Assembly (NCBI GenBank): GCA_021186555.1
Contig: JAJKFL010000011.1
Coordinates: 9,324,001-9,388,000 of the forward strand
Source: Reticulitermes speratus
Taxonomy: Eukaryota; Arthropoda; Insecta; Blattodea; Rhinotermitidae
Direction: 5' to 3'
Length of the DNA stretch: 64,000 nucleotides
Shown here: positions 1-10,539 of the stretch, piece after piece
Numbering within the stretch: the stretch's first letter is position 1
Layout of the letters: each line of letters begins with the position of its first letter
Made by a program: the position numbers and the translations under genes
Notes under the pieces: model-generated
Databases searched by the model: none
Told to the model about the DNA's origin: nothing
Seen by the model: the letters and a program-made list of their open reading frames with translations, nothing else

Positions 1-106
1 CCCTTTAGCAACGGGGAACGGGCCCCCGTTGATTAAATGGGAGATCGGGTGGGATTCAGAACCTACCCGGAAAATTGAGAGAACAGAAAAATCTTTTGCA
101 TTCTTC
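1..106 (-). repeat. old S1-like SINE fragment
   Basis: The GTGGGATTC and GAGAACAGAAAAATC stretches match, in the minus direction, the part of the S1-like SINE just after the tRNA-derived head (compare 18590-18716). The SINE seems to resume at about 421 with CCGGGATTCAAACC, its box-B-like segment. An L1 LINE tail therefore appears to have landed inside it. The copy is diverged and cut by the window edge. Confidence 0.5.
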
Positions 107-109
107 ATT

Positions 110-421
110 TCATTCCGCAGTCTGTCTTACGACAGGTCCATAGCCTCTTCCAAAGCGAGTTCTCAACACAGTGCGATCTAGTGCTTCCTCTTTCAATTTC
201 CAGTATCTTCTCTTTTCCTTAAGGTCATCCAGTAGCTGCTTACGTCTTCTCCCTCGTCTTCCCGTCATTTCTATCCTTCCTTCTAACTTTCCTTCAATCA
301 CGTGTTTCAGAAGGCAGTTTCTACGCAAGATGTGACCAATCCAGTTAGCCTTTCTTCTTTTTATTGTACGTAGGATATTCCTCTCCTCCTTGACTCTGTG
401 TAATAATTCTTCCTCTTGCAC
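110..421 (-). mobile_element. L1 LINE: RT C-terminal tail, 5'-truncated
   Basis: A 103-residue open frame on the minus strand reads WIGHILRRNCLLKHVIEGK, then GRRGRRRKQLLDDLKEKRRY and RFGRGYGPVVRQT. This basic tail is the type found at the C-terminus of insect LINE endonuclease-reverse transcriptases. None of the catalytic RT core is present, so this is a 5'-truncated insertion. A second copy lies at 16990-17205 on the plus strand. The flanks TCTTTTGCATT and TCCTCTTGCACTT may be a decayed target duplication. I do not assign the clade. Confidence 0.7.
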
Positions 422-486
422 TTGCCGGGATTCAAACCAAAATTCCTCGGTTTTCCGTTCCTAGCATTGTCACTATACTTACGTCC

Positions 487-546
487 CACACACACACATA
501 CACACACACACACATATACATATACATATATAAAGAGAGAGAGAGA
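487..546. repeat. (CA)n/(TA)n/(GA)n microsatellite
   Basis: Consecutive CA, TATACA and GA dinucleotide runs. The open frame rich in Val-Tyr-Cys that crosses it on the minus strand is a by-product of the repeat. Confidence 0.9.
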
Positions 547-849
547 CTTGAAATTCATAAGTAACATAAGCAATTAACAGAGCATTAACGTTGCAAAAGT
601 GACAGCAGACTTTAACATCTTAGTTGAGACATTAGAAGAAATTAGCACTGAATTAAGTGGAGCCCATGTATCAGTACCTTCAGGCATTGCAACATGTGGG
701 TGTCAAATATGTCGATTTATGCACTAAATCCTGTACGGTTTCTAGCGGCACACCACGTTATGCCGACACACCATATCGTACGTGGTGATGTAAAAACGAC
801 CGACCGAGCAGACAGGTTGACAGGAGACGTATAGACGGCACTAACTGCA

Positions 850-985
850 TTAAGCAGACTTCTTGACAAGCTAACAGTTCCTCAGCTAGTCAAGAAGTTA
901 CCCGTATTTTACGAAACTCGAAGGTTCATTGCCGCGTTCACAAGAGCCCGCAACTTTTCCACATCATAAGCCGGAATAATCCAGT
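850..985 (-). mobile_element. L2 LINE 3' UTR fragment
   Basis: Read on the minus strand, this matches the non-coding 3' end of the L2 LINE at 42353-42830: the stretch around GAACCTTCG, the GACTAGCTGAGGAACTG box and the AGAAGTC end. It is diverged and has no coding part. The minus-strand copies at 43310 and 53791 show the same blocks in the same order. Confidence 0.65.
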
Positions 986-1030
986 TCAGAAATTCCTACT
1001 CTCTTTATTTAAGATCTAATTTTAATACGA

Positions 1031-1328
1031 GTTAATGTAAAGCAATCCCATTACAGGCCTGGACAGGCTCTGAGGTTTCCAGGAGGTTGAGGCTCCCAGA
1101 TTTCTAGACAATTGGCACATGAATGTGGTAAGGTTGTCAGCCCTACGCACCGGCCGATCTTGCTCCCACGAGATATCCCTTACTCATTTCCGTTAGAGAC
1201 TGAGTCGACACCAGGACCACAGTGCGGACAGGATGATTAAGTAAACGAAAAACCCCATTAACCCCATCGGGAATCGAACCCGTAGCCTTCAGGTTTGTAG
1301 CGCAGTGCCTCATCCAACTGCGCTACCC
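1031..1328 (-). mobile_element. S4 SINE, full length, with target duplication
   Basis: Minus-strand SINE. Its tRNA-like head (GGTAGCGCAGTTGGATGAG, with the box-B-like GGGTTCGATTCCC block) lies at 1260-1328, and the body ends in AGGCCTGTAATGGGATTGC. A perfect 12-bp duplication, ATTTTAATACGA, flanks it at 1019-1030 and 1329-1340, which shows a target-primed insertion. Other S4 copies are at 3049 and 35784. Confidence 0.85.
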
Positions 1329-1458
1329 ATTTTAATACGAATACGCTACTATTTATATTCAATCTCCAGTTAGGTGTTCCAAGTGATCCTCCTGTTAAGA
1401 TTACCCACCAAAACCTTGCACACATTACATGGTAACAGAAGCATTAACATCAATATTT

Positions 1459-1570
1459 TAATGCCTAGTGGTAAGTACAAGTACCACCAGCTGTAACATT
1501 ATGAAACTGCATTTTGTGCAAAGAGCGCGTTCAGGTATTTCATGTGATTCTCACAGTAAATACGGATTTT
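1459..1570 (+). mobile_element. G MITE (diverged subfamily), 5' part
   Basis: It starts with TTAATGCCTAGTGGTAAG and GTACCACCAGCTG, matching the start of the TTAA-flanked G MITE. It follows the 57568-57725 copy especially well (CCACCAGCTG, TAACATTA, then TTCTCACAGTAAATACGGAT against TTCACAGAGTAAGCACTGAT). It runs directly into the minisatellite at 1571, whose unit also looks like G sequence. Confidence 0.55.
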
Positions 1571-2510
1571 CCCCCAGAGGACCACAGCACTAACGGTTGG
1601 TTTTCCCCCAGAGGACCACAGCACTAACCGGTTGGTTTTCCCCCAGAGGACCACAGCACTAACCGGTTGGTTTCCCTCCAGAGGACCACAGCACTAACCG
1701 GTTGGTTTTCCCCCAGAGGACCACAGCACTAACCGGTTGGTTTTCCCCAGAGGACCACAGCACTAACTGGTTGGTTTTCCCCCAGAGGACCACAGCACTA
1801 ACCGGTTGGTTTTCCCCAGAGGACCACAGCACTAACCGGTTGGTTTTCCCCCAGAGGACCACAGCACTAACCGGTTGGTTTTCCCCCAGAGGACCACAGC
1901 ACTAACCGGTTGGTTTTCCCCCAGAGGACCACAGCACTAACCGGTTGGTTTTCCCCAGAGGACCACAGCACTAACCGGTTGGTTTTCCCCCAGAGGACCA
2001 CAGCACTAACCGGTTGGTTTTCCCCCAGAGGACCACAGCACTAACCGGTTGGTTTTCCCCCAGAGGACCACAGCACTAACCGGTTGGTTTTCCCCCACAG
2101 GACCACAGCACTAACCGGTTGGTTTTCCCCCACAGGACCACAGCACTAACCGGTTGGTTTTCCCCAGAGGACCACAGCACTAACCGGTTGGTTTTCCCCC
2201 AGAGGACCACAGCACTAACCGGTTGGTTTTCCCCCAGAGGACCACAGCACTAACCGGTTGGTTTTCCCCCAGAGGACCACAGCACTAACCGGTTGGTTTT
2301 CCCCAGAGGACCACAGCACTAACCGGTTGGTTTTCCCCCAGAGGACCACAGCACTAACCGGTTGGTTTTCCCCAGAGGACCACAGCACTAACCGGTGGTT
2401 TTCCCCAGAGGACCACAGCACTAATCGGTTGGTTTTCCCCAGAGGACCACAGCACGAACCGGTTGGTTTTCCCCCAGAGGACCACAGCACTAACCGGTTG
2501 GTTTTACTAG
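1571..2510. repeat. minisatellite, 27 copies of a 34-35 bp unit
   Basis: About 27 head-to-tail units differ mainly by one C in a C4/C5 run. Each has a CAGAGGACCACAGCACTAA core and an AACCGGTT palindrome. Variants include CACAGGACC in two adjacent units near 2100 and scattered single changes toward both ends. The unit resembles the G MITE segment that follows the left flank (TTTCCCC, then CAGCA, then GGTTGGTTTT; compare 24505-24535 and 57680-57710). The array probably grew from within that MITE. Open frames on both strands are repeat artefacts. Confidence 0.92.
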
Positions 2511-3034
2511 TGGTTACAGATTGTTGTTCTCTGTGACGTACGAACTGATATATAATGCAAATAAAAATCAGGGGAATTGAACAGGTAGAAGTATTTTGTC
2601 TGCATTCGTTCTTATATGTAAAGTGGAAAGGTACAGCCAGATGAATCAAATACACAGCCTCATATACCATTTATTTGAGATACTTTTTAGTATTATCCTA
2701 CCTACGCGTGTTTTCCAAAGTGACTTTCTGCCGTCAGGTTTCCGGGATATTATTTTATGTGTATTTATAAGTACCCAAACTAGTGCTATACCGGCCTAGA
2801 TATCCTTCATTCTTATTTCCTTTATCTAATCGCCCTAACAATATTAAAAACATTAGGTGGGGAGTAGACAAGCAAATTATGAATTCCTTTTGTGTAATTT
2901 TCTCCATTCTTCTGTTACTTAAATTCTTTTAGGTCCAAATATTATTCCAAAAATTTTGTTTTCGTTATTTTATATATACATATTTTACAAACTTTTACAC
3001 TGTTAAATATTACACTTTATTTTTTATATACGGC
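2511..3034. other. AT-rich DNA, nothing recognised
   Basis: AT-rich, with no credible open frame and no match to the repeat families seen elsewhere in the window. Confidence 0.6.
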
Positions 3035-3048
3035 TACTACCTACCAGA

Positions 3049-3356
3049 GGGGCACGCGGTGGCGCAGTTGGTTGAGGCACTGCGCTACAAACCGGAAGGT
3101 CGCGGGTTCGATTCCCGATGGTGTCACTGGAATTTTTCATTGACATAATCGTTTCGGTCGCACTATGGCCCTGGGGTCGACTCAGCCTCTAACAGAAATG
3201 AGTACCAGGAATCTTTCTTGGGGGGTAAAGGCGGCCGGTGCGTAGGGCTGACAACCTTACCGCCTTCATGTGCCGATTGTCTGAAAAATTTGGGAGCCTC
3301 ATCCTCCTGGATCCCTAAGGGCCTGTCTAGGCCTGTAATGGGATTGCTTTACCTTT
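3049..3356 (+). mobile_element. S4 SINE, full length, best copy
   Basis: The head GTGGCGCAGTTGGTTGAGGC plus GGGTTCGATTCCC gives tRNA-like A and B boxes for RNA polymerase III. The body runs through GGTAAAGGCGGCCGGTGCG to AGGCCTGTAATGGGATTGC. A perfect 14-bp duplication, TACTACCTACCAGA, flanks it at 3035-3048 and 3357-3370. It is the best-preserved S4 copy and is the reference for the chimera at 20566. Confidence 0.9.
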
Positions 3357-3370
3357 TACTACCTACCAGA

Positions 3371-3530
3371 AGTCAATGGGGAAGGAATTTTTTCCTATAG
3401 TTAAAGCGGCCGGGGCGTGGCGTTAACCACCCACCCCACATCTAGCGCCAAGGTTAAAGAAAGATTAGAACTATACCTATACTCCCCTTCTGGGCCTTCA
3501 TGACCTGTCACAGAGCACCTGTACTTTACC
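3371..3530 (+). mobile_element. S1 SINE 3' fragment
   Basis: It matches the 3' half of S1 from the CAATGGG block, through TAAAGCGGCCGGGGCGTGG and GCCAAGGTTAAAGAAAG, to GGGCCTTCATGACCTGT. The tRNA-like head is missing. It abuts the right target duplication of the S4 SINE. Confidence 0.75.
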
Positions 3531-4214
3531 TTACATTTACGCAGCAGAAGTATTGCGTACAACAGGACAGAAATCGACTACGAAGTGTAGACTCCTCTTT
3601 CGGTTCAGTCTTATGTTCTTCCTTTAGGCTGACAGACAACGTTTCCTTGTCGCACAAAACAAATTCCACTACTGCCGATAAAAATTAAGTCTTTAAGGTG
3701 TGATTCTCTGCTCACATGTGCAGGTGAAATTCCCAGTAAGTTTCCAAGTCAGTGCAAGCGAACACAACAAGCAGCTTCCTACAGAGATAACTTGTGTCTA
3801 CTGAACGTGGCAGTTACATTGTGCACAACTGTACCGGTAATGCGTGTTTACATTTGAAGCCTCATTTCGTTTTATAAAACGGAATATCATTACCAGTGCA
3901 CAGTGCATTCAAGTGATTAAAGCTGTACACAGATCCCATGATAAGCAATATAATAGGTCATCTACTGAGCATTAAGCCGTAAAGGGAGAATTGAATTGAT
4001 GGCACGCAAGCGAATCTATGCAACTCTACACAAAGCCGCATCCTGTAGCCTGCAGAGCTGGCAGACCTCTCAACACGCAAGGACCAACAGCTGATAAATC
4101 ATTTTAAATTAGACTCAGCACTAAAGAGAAGTCTGATATCAATCCAAATGGCTTAATGTACGAATACAGAACAACATAAACGATACTGCACATAGGAAAT
4201 TTTGATTTTATATC
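3531..4214. other. unassigned DNA
   Basis: Mixed-composition sequence with no repeat family that I recognise and only short chance frames. Confidence 0.5.
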
Positions 4215-4223
4215 GTTACTGTG

Positions 4224-4627
4224 CATGTGCGCACCCAGAATTTTTCTTTGGGGGGGGGGGGGAGGGTAACCCTGAGGCTACATATAATTTATGTTTGACT
4301 TTAAAAATTATGTTATAAAAATAATCTTATAAGTAAAACATAACACTGCCTGCAACGGCATTTATATACATACAAATATAACTACATGTTCCATGACTCA
4401 ATCACAGTGTCCTATCTTCTTGTTTTTTTAATTTTATTAATTTATTTTTCAAAATTCTAATGTACTAGTCATCAGCCGATTTCAGTGGCTGAATTCGGCA
4501 GAAGGGTAAATCACGTAAAACTTTTGATATCATAATATTTACAAAACCTCTGTTTTTTTAAATTTCAGTTTTGGGGGGTTTGGGGAGCCTGTAGCCCGGC
4601 AGCCCCCCCCCCCTTGGGTGCGCTTTT
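4224..4627. mobile_element. MITE-like element with G-run ends
   Basis: The left end carries GCGCACCC followed after about 14 bases by a 14-base G run. The right end carries a C run followed by GGGTGCGC. These are inverted copies of each other. Outside them, GTTACTGTG occurs in direct orientation at 4215-4223 and 4628-4636, a likely target duplication. The interior is AT-rich and non-coding. The superfamily is unclear; a hAT-type target length is possible. Confidence 0.5.
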
Positions 4628-4952
4628 GTTACTGTGTACGGATTAAGGACACAGTGCAGTGACAGAGTCTAAACAAGAAATAATTACGGTGGAAGTAGAA
4701 CTCCTGACCTCCGGCAGGTAGACTTGACACACCGAAATGTTCCTTATGTATGGACCTACGTGTACCTTGTCAAGTACTCAGCAGGTCTACTAATAGCCTA
4801 TTTTGAGTGTAGACCATTGTTGTAAGGTTTATTCGTGTGTTGATTTGAAAAAATATTTCCAAAAAAAAAATCATATGGACATTTTTTGTCCTCCTAAACT
4901 AGTTTCCTGTTTGCAACTTCTCGGTTTATTTTTCATAATTCATATATTAGAC

Positions 4953-5070
4953 CAGAGGTGTTTAAACTACGGCCCGCGGGCAGGAATCAGCCCTCGACAT
5001 TATCAGTCCGACCCGTGGCGATATGCAGATATTTTGAACGTCTTCAGGCCTAATACACCTACAATATAGA
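4953..5070 (+). mobile_element. hAT-like transposon end
   Basis: CAGAGGTGTTTAAACTACGG followed by CCCGCGGGC is the terminal signature of many animal hAT elements (CAGGGGT..., then ...CGGCCCGCGGGC). No opposite end was found nearby, so it is a fragment or a diverged copy. Confidence 0.5.
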
Positions 5071-5879
5071 GAAATTAATGTGCTGACATAAGTAAATAAA
5101 ATATTTAATAATAGATTTTGATGTATAATCAAATTTTGGGGATCTAAATTTAATTAAGTAAGTTTATTCAACTTATTTTCTTCTTTTTGGTTTCTTGCCC
5201 TTAAATTATTAAATCAAAACTTGGGTCACATAAAATGCGGGGCATTGCTTGAATAGCTAACAAACTACAGCACTGCCTCGAAGTTCGTGATTATGTGAAA
5301 TGGATAAAACTGCCAAGATAATCGGACTCACACACACTTTAAAGACAATTTTCAATGTAAGAAGCTTACTTAGTTTCAAGAATTTATGAAATACAAATAT
5401 TGAAGATACAAAATAATCTCATAGAGCACAAAAAGTAAGTAAGTTTTTGTAATAAAATGCAGACAATTGCTGGAAGCACAAAATGCATTAAGTGACTGGA
5501 AGAGGGTCTCTTTCCATAAAGCACAGAAGCAATGTACCTCGCTTAATGAAAGACGGAGCCTGACTCAGCACGGAATGAACTGCACAACAGTATAAGAGCT
5601 GGAAAAAGCAGACTAACCAACCACGTAGTCTCATCCCGATTCGTCGGAACGAGTCACGGAATGTCGAAAAAATGTTATTAAGATGGGGTCACGATAGGTC
5701 GAGATCCCGAACGTCGAGGTTCACGAACATCGAGACTCTATTTTATCAGGTTTTCAAAAAGAATTTTGCTCCATACAGTTAGCCACACGAAGCAACCAGC
5801 AGCCGAATGTGTAGGTCTGCGGTGTGCATCAAACTCTGAACAAGAAACGGCAGACCCAGAATGTGATATTGCCATGGCT

Positions 5880-5990
5880 GTAACGTCAACTATTACAATT
5901 AATCTTCTGGGCTGTGATGCAGTGTAATTTTGGCGACAGTTCCAACATTTCGGAGGGATACAGGACCTGCTGCCTCCATCTTCAGGGCAG
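5880..5990 (-). mobile_element. F fold-back fragment with ribozyme-like motif
   Basis: On the minus strand, CCTGAAGATGGAGG is followed by a 16-base loop and then CCTCCGAAATG, giving a perfect 5-bp GGAGG/CCTCC stem (5973-5977 with 5952-5956). The flank toward 5900 (ATCTTCTGGG, then GATGCAGTG) matches the outer part of family F. The rest of the element is diverged. Confidence 0.5.
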
Positions 5991-6431
5991 AAGGACATAA
6001 ATCCCAATTGGTAGTATGGTAACATATTTTCTTTCAATAACCTACTTAAAATTGGTGAAAATACTGTGGGTATCTTAATCTAATCCCACATAATAAATCT
6101 TAAAAAAATATGCTAGTTTTCTTCTGAGATATGACACCGTGTATTCTGGTGGAAAATTGTCAACCGCGTTAAGGAACCTGCTCTATCCACTTTCAGGTTG
6201 ACGAAATGACTCCTCAGGACAGACACGTAGTGTTTTTCACAGAAATAAAGACAAAATTCGTCTAAACACAACTAATTCTTTCCATTATATTGTTTGTTAA
6301 AAAATATGTTTGCATTACATTTTAAAATCTTCGTCTTTTTGTTTCTAAATTGGTTTGTGTTACGTGCCGGACTGGCATTGACAATTTTCAAGGAAGTCAC
6401 TTCGTTGTGTTACTTATATAGAACACAGATA

Positions 6432-6475
6432 AAATCCGTCCAAACACAAACACGTAGTTGTGTTTAGACGGATTT
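6432..6475. repeat. 18-bp inverted repeat (hairpin)
   Basis: Arms 6432-6449 and 6458-6475 (AAATCCGTCCAAACACAA and its complement) differ at one position and enclose an 8-base spacer. A third diverged copy of the arm (AAATTCGTCTAAACACAA) lies at about 6252. This suggests a larger decayed inverted-repeat element at 6115-6600. A degraded CTGAAGA...GAAAC motif sits near 6565. Confidence 0.6.
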
Positions 6476-6619
6476 TTTTTCTTGATGCCTGTTATAAATA
6501 GCACAACGGAATTACTTCCTTTAAAATTGTATTATTTTTCTATGTGCAGTTTTCTCTTTTACTCTGAAGAAGGAGGCATAAGTTCCTTACGAAACATCTG
6601 TATATATAAACTTCATATT

Positions 6620-7257
6620 GTACATTTACGTGCAATATACATGCAATACATATATTTATTACTGATCGTAGTAGTGCAATTAGTAATAAATATATATATA
6701 TAACACACTAAATGACTTCACATTCCATCAAGTCAGTATTCTACACAGTTACAGCCGAAAGTACTTCATTCGCATTGTACTTCACCTTGACCACATTTTA
6801 AGACGTGTCGACTTATTTAAGCCGTTTATCACTTTACACTGCACGCGTTGCCAATTCTCTACTCACACATCGAGTCTTCAGATTCCCCGAGACCGACACT
6901 TATGGACAAACAGAAAGGAACATGTCTAAATGACACCAAATCTATCACGCTCCTGCAACGCCTCACCGTAGACCGCCGGTTCAAGGCGAGTTCCCGGCCA
7001 GTGCGAGCTTGCCTGGCCGCCAGCAGCACAATCGCTCGGCCGCAGCAAACAACGCAAGGCCGAGCGAGAGAATAACGCCAAAACATGATTTTCTTCTCCG
7101 CTACTTTCACGTGGAATTAATTGCACCGGCAGTATTGTTTAACGTCGAAATGAAGTAATTTGTGAAACACTGAAGCAGTCTTTTAATTTGTAAATTTTAC
7201 ATAACTTTTATGCCTCTCTGAACTAGCGACAATAAGGATCTCTAGACGAAACGTGTC
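6620..7257. other. unassigned DNA
   Basis: It begins with a TATATA run near 6690. A GC-richer patch at 6960-7075 carries overlapping short frames on both strands, none of which resembles a protein family that I know. Confidence 0.5.
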
Positions 7258-7466
7258 TGTTTTATATAAGGATCAGTCCGTACCGCGCAGTAAACACACT
7301 CCGTCTCAGTTATACAAAACCATTCTGTTAATGTTGTATAACGCAAAAGTCGCTGTTTGTTTTGAGATCCACACAAAACACATAAATACACTGTGAGCAC
7401 CGTGTAGAATTTTTGAATTTTAAACGTGGTGGTAAGTAAAGTAACCGCTAGGCTTTAAATGGTTAA
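7258..7466 (-). mobile_element. G MITE copy, minus strand
   Basis: Read on the minus strand it begins TTAACCATTTAAAGC at 7466 and continues GCGGTTACTTTACTTACCACC. It then includes the family hallmark GACGGAGTGTGTTTACTGCG (7285-7304 in complement) and GGTACGGAC. The far TTAA end is too diverged to place. Confidence 0.7.
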
Positions 7467-7929
7467 ATATTTAATACTGTAGTTCACGATACTTACTGAA
7501 GTGGATCCCTTAAATGTATTATAACTTGAAGTTAGCTACATCTGCTTGGAAAAAGCTGAGTCAGTCCTCACTTAAGCCTCATATGACAATTTTAACATTT
7601 TATATACGAAAAAGTTTAGATTTCATAGCGTAATTATCTCAAGTTGTTTACTTCTGGGTAATGCTACTGTGTAGTATGGTAGACGACAAGCGTTCCGAAG
7701 GTACATTCTGCCTCCATCATCTATCCTGAAAGTTTAGAATACAAGCTTACTCATTAGACTTATTAGAGGCCTAGTTAATTGTCTGCCTACATATGCCGAA
7801 TGTTGTAGGTCGCCGCGCGTAAGATATGAGGCTCGCTGCTAGCGTGACAGAAGTCTGCGGAGTGCTGAACGAATAAGCGTAAGATGGTACAGCATACGAG
7901 TCGACGTTTAGACATTGCCTAGTTATACG

Positions 7930-8125
7930 ACTAAGGAAACTCAAGGCGTAGGTCTACGGCCGTTCGCTTGCTGGGATTGTGGGTTTGAATCCCGCCAGCG
8001 ACATGGCTGTCTTTGTCTTGTAAATGCTGTGTGTTGTCAGGTAGAGGTCTCTAAGTCGGGCTGATCCTTCGTCCAGAGGAGTCGTACCGAGTGTGCGTCA
8101 TTGAGTGTGATCAGGTGTAACAATA
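7930..8125 (+). mobile_element. S3 SINE, diverged and truncated
   Basis: The head block CAAGGCGTAGGTCTACGGCC, the box-B-like GGGTTTGAATCCCGCC, and the body blocks GTTGTCAGGTAGAGGTCTCT and CCAGAGGAGTC are present. Both ends are degraded and no target duplication was found. It lies just upstream of a second S3 copy in the same orientation. Confidence 0.75.
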
Positions 8126-8177
8126 ACCCTCTACATCTACAGTGAGTAGGTGGAAGATGTCAAACTAAGAAAGAAAG

Positions 8178-8440
8178 ACAGCCGATCCCAGTGGCCGCGC
8201 GGTCTAAGGCGTGGTTCTGCGGCCGTTTGATTGCTGGGATTGTGGGTTCGAATCCCGCCGGGGGCATGGATGACTGTCTCTTGTGAGTGTTGTGTGTTGT
8301 CAGGTAGAGGTCTCTGCGACGAGCTGATCACTCGTCCAGAGGAGTCCTACCTAGTGTGGTGTGTCTGAGTGTGATCTTGAAGCCTCGATAATGAGGAGGC
8401 CTATGGGGCCCACTAGGGGCTGAGGCGCCATGGAAAAAAA
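8178..8440 (+). mobile_element. S3 SINE, nearly full length
   Basis: It starts with GATCCCAGTGGCCGCGCGGT, has GGGTTCGAATCCCGCC as box B, and the body GTTGTCAGGTAGAGGTCTCT, GAGGAGTCCTACC and GGGCCCACTAGGGGCTG, ending in an A-rich tail. The head resembles a long-variable-arm tRNA (Leu/Ser type), by inference. No clear target duplication. Confidence 0.8.
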
Positions 8441-8976
8441 TATGTATAATTTACATATGGGGTTTTCAACAGTTGAGTTCGAAGTTATGACTTATTCTCC
8501 TCGCTATGACACTGACTTACTACGCAGATAGCTGAAGTAGGATATTTGTTTACAGCTAAGGAATTCCCTGCTTTTAAGGAACAGTACAAATAAAAACAAG
8601 CCCAAACCATTTACAAGTTGAATCTCGTCATTAGCTTGAACGCAAAATAAAGACCTATTTTGTGCAGTGTGAAGGTTGCAGTCAGCACATTCACCTCACA
8701 GTACGTTTCTGTTATCAGCAGCCCCCATGACGAGCGTGGGGACAGCTGGTGGGATCTGTTGTACACCGGTCAACAGACGTGTTTACAAACCCGGTACTGC
8801 CACAGACCACACTTCCCTAAACCCTCACGAAAGCACACCGTTCATTACATTATCAGTAGCTGGCGGAACAGATACGAGGGCCAAGTCAATACTAATGGCA
8901 CACAAAGAATATATAACTATACATTAATTATGGAGCACTTCCTTCTAGGTAATTTTCTTGTGAATGCAAAAAAATA

Positions 8977-9053
8977 GTAGTAGTAATAGTAGTGTAGTGG
9001 TAGTGGTGGTGGTGGTTGTGGTGGTGGTTGGTGGTGGTGGTGGGTGGTTGTGA
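8977..9053. repeat. (GTA)n/(GGT)n trinucleotide repeat
   Basis: A TAG-rich start passes into GGT repeats with some single-base breaks. The His/Thr-rich minus-strand frame is only a translation of this repeat. Confidence 0.9.
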
Positions 9054-9535
9054 CTCAAGGGGTAGGTGGAAAATTTTGAAAAATTTAATGTTATTAAATT
9101 GTTGAGGAAATCGAGTTAAGAGTGTTTGAAGACAGATAATATGAATTATGTACATAACCTCGATTCCTACCTCACAGAAAATACAGTTCTTGTTCATTAT
9201 AAAGACCAATCCTTTAAATATTGTTGGTATTTGTGAGAATTATAAGAGTTACGTGAACAGAATGTGTGGGAAAACGTGGTTTAAGTTACAGCAGCAAATA
9301 TAAAGGCTGTGTCTAAAATACCTGGACAATCTTCAAACGTGAGTTCCTCACATTAAGACAAAGAAAACATTCATATGAACATGTGTCAGGAAATTAGTGT
9401 TTTTTTTCAGTTTAATTGAAAGACTGCATTCAAAAATAAGTACTTTAACTACGCAATATTTTACTTAGCCACAACTGACACAATACATTTACAATAAAAG
9501 TTCCCAATTTAATAGCCGCTAAGTTCCTACTGCTT

Positions 9536-9900
9536 ATCAAGTCACAATTCACAACTGACACTCAAAGTGTCCTCCACCTCAATCACTGCACGCACGGACA
9601 CGTCTGATCGCGGACTGTCGCACTCTTTCAAAGGTCCCAGAGCGGTTGCGAATGTTTTGAGAGGCATAAAAAATGCGCTGGTGAAGTGTCTCGTCGTTAT
9701 CAATTTCAACTGAACACACTGGGGTACTTAAATGTCCCCACAGATACAAATCTAAGGACTGAGGTAGGGAGAACGTGGGGGCTGTACCTCGAAAACTGCG
9801 GACATAGAATGACATGAACTTTTCTGCTTGTGTTGTTGTGGGGAACTCATTTCTGAAGTCTGTCCAAGCATTTTAGAGACATCGTGTGTATTTAACTACC
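9536..9900 (-). pseudogene. Tc1/mariner-type transposase C-terminus (dead)
   Basis: The minus strand reads VQPPRSPYLSP in one frame, then LDLYLWGHLSTPVCSVEIDN, LHQRIFYASQNIRNR, GTFERVRQSAIRRVRAC and, after a stop, GGGHFECQL. This follows the usual C-terminus of insect Tc1/mariner-superfamily DDE transposases (PPRSPDLTPLDxxLWGxL, RVRQSxxRRVxAC, GGHFEHL). At least one frameshift and two stops interrupt it, and the first PRSPD aspartate reads as Tyr. The N-terminal DNA-binding part and the first catalytic motif are absent. It is unrelated in sequence to the mariner at 22 kb, and I could not find terminal repeats. Confidence 0.8.
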
Positions 9901-10084
9901 ACTGGGCTATAAAATGTTAACAGTTAAATGTTTCAAAAATTTATTTCGTCGTGTAGGTGGGGTGGGGGGAGACACATGATTGTTTAAACAACCCCAAGAG
10001 AAAAAAAAGCGGACTACAAGCAGTCAAATGCAGCTACAAAATCAATGTGTTGCTTTAAATGTGTTGTTTTAGTAAAAGCTTTGA

Positions 10085-10200
10085 ATTTTTACAAACTCCC
10101 TGAAGATGACTTATAGAAATGTCGAAACATACAACACTATATATATACAAGTTTATAACTTATAAATATATATTAATATTATATAATAATGGTGTAATAA
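10085..10200 (+). mobile_element. E-type fragment with CTGAAGAT...GAAAC motif
   Basis: The motif at 10098-10130 reads CCCTGAAGATGAC, a 10-base loop, then GTCGAAACATAC, with a 3-bp GAC/GTC stem. It is followed by an AT-rich stretch (TATATATACAAG) like other E copies. No inverted arm was found. Confidence 0.5.
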
Positions 10201-10394
10201 AGTTGTGCAAACGATTAATCTTATTTAAACAATGAAGCAAGCTGTGTCCGTACAGTTCGCTCTTTGCCCAAACCAGCTACACAACTACTAACGTGTGTAT
10301 ATTATTTACGTTATGACCACTGCGTAAGATAAACAAAGATTTCTACATTATAGAGCAGCCTGGACGTCAGCCTGACAACTCATCTCCGTCTAAT

Positions 10395-10480
10395 GGCACG
10401 GTTAAGAATTGGTGGAGCTATACTTCTATTCCTCTCTTCATTGCGCCCACAACTTCACCTTTACATTAAACCATGCCCAG
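10395..10480 (+). mobile_element. S1-like SINE 3' end, degraded
   Basis: The TTAAGAATTGGTGGAGCTAT and CTTCTATTCCTCTC blocks match the 3' end of the older S1-like copies (GAGCTATACCTCCACTCCC). Nothing 5' of this survives. Confidence 0.45.
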
Positions 10481-10539
10481 CCTGGATCGTCCAGTGAATT
10501 CATTGAGCACACACGTAATTCCTTAAAGAAATTCTGAAG

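Noticed and set aside
1571-2510. CRISPR-like array
   Set aside because: Units are contiguous with no unique spacers and the context is animal repeats. The same holds for 22504-23439, 27963-28819 and 45943-46166.
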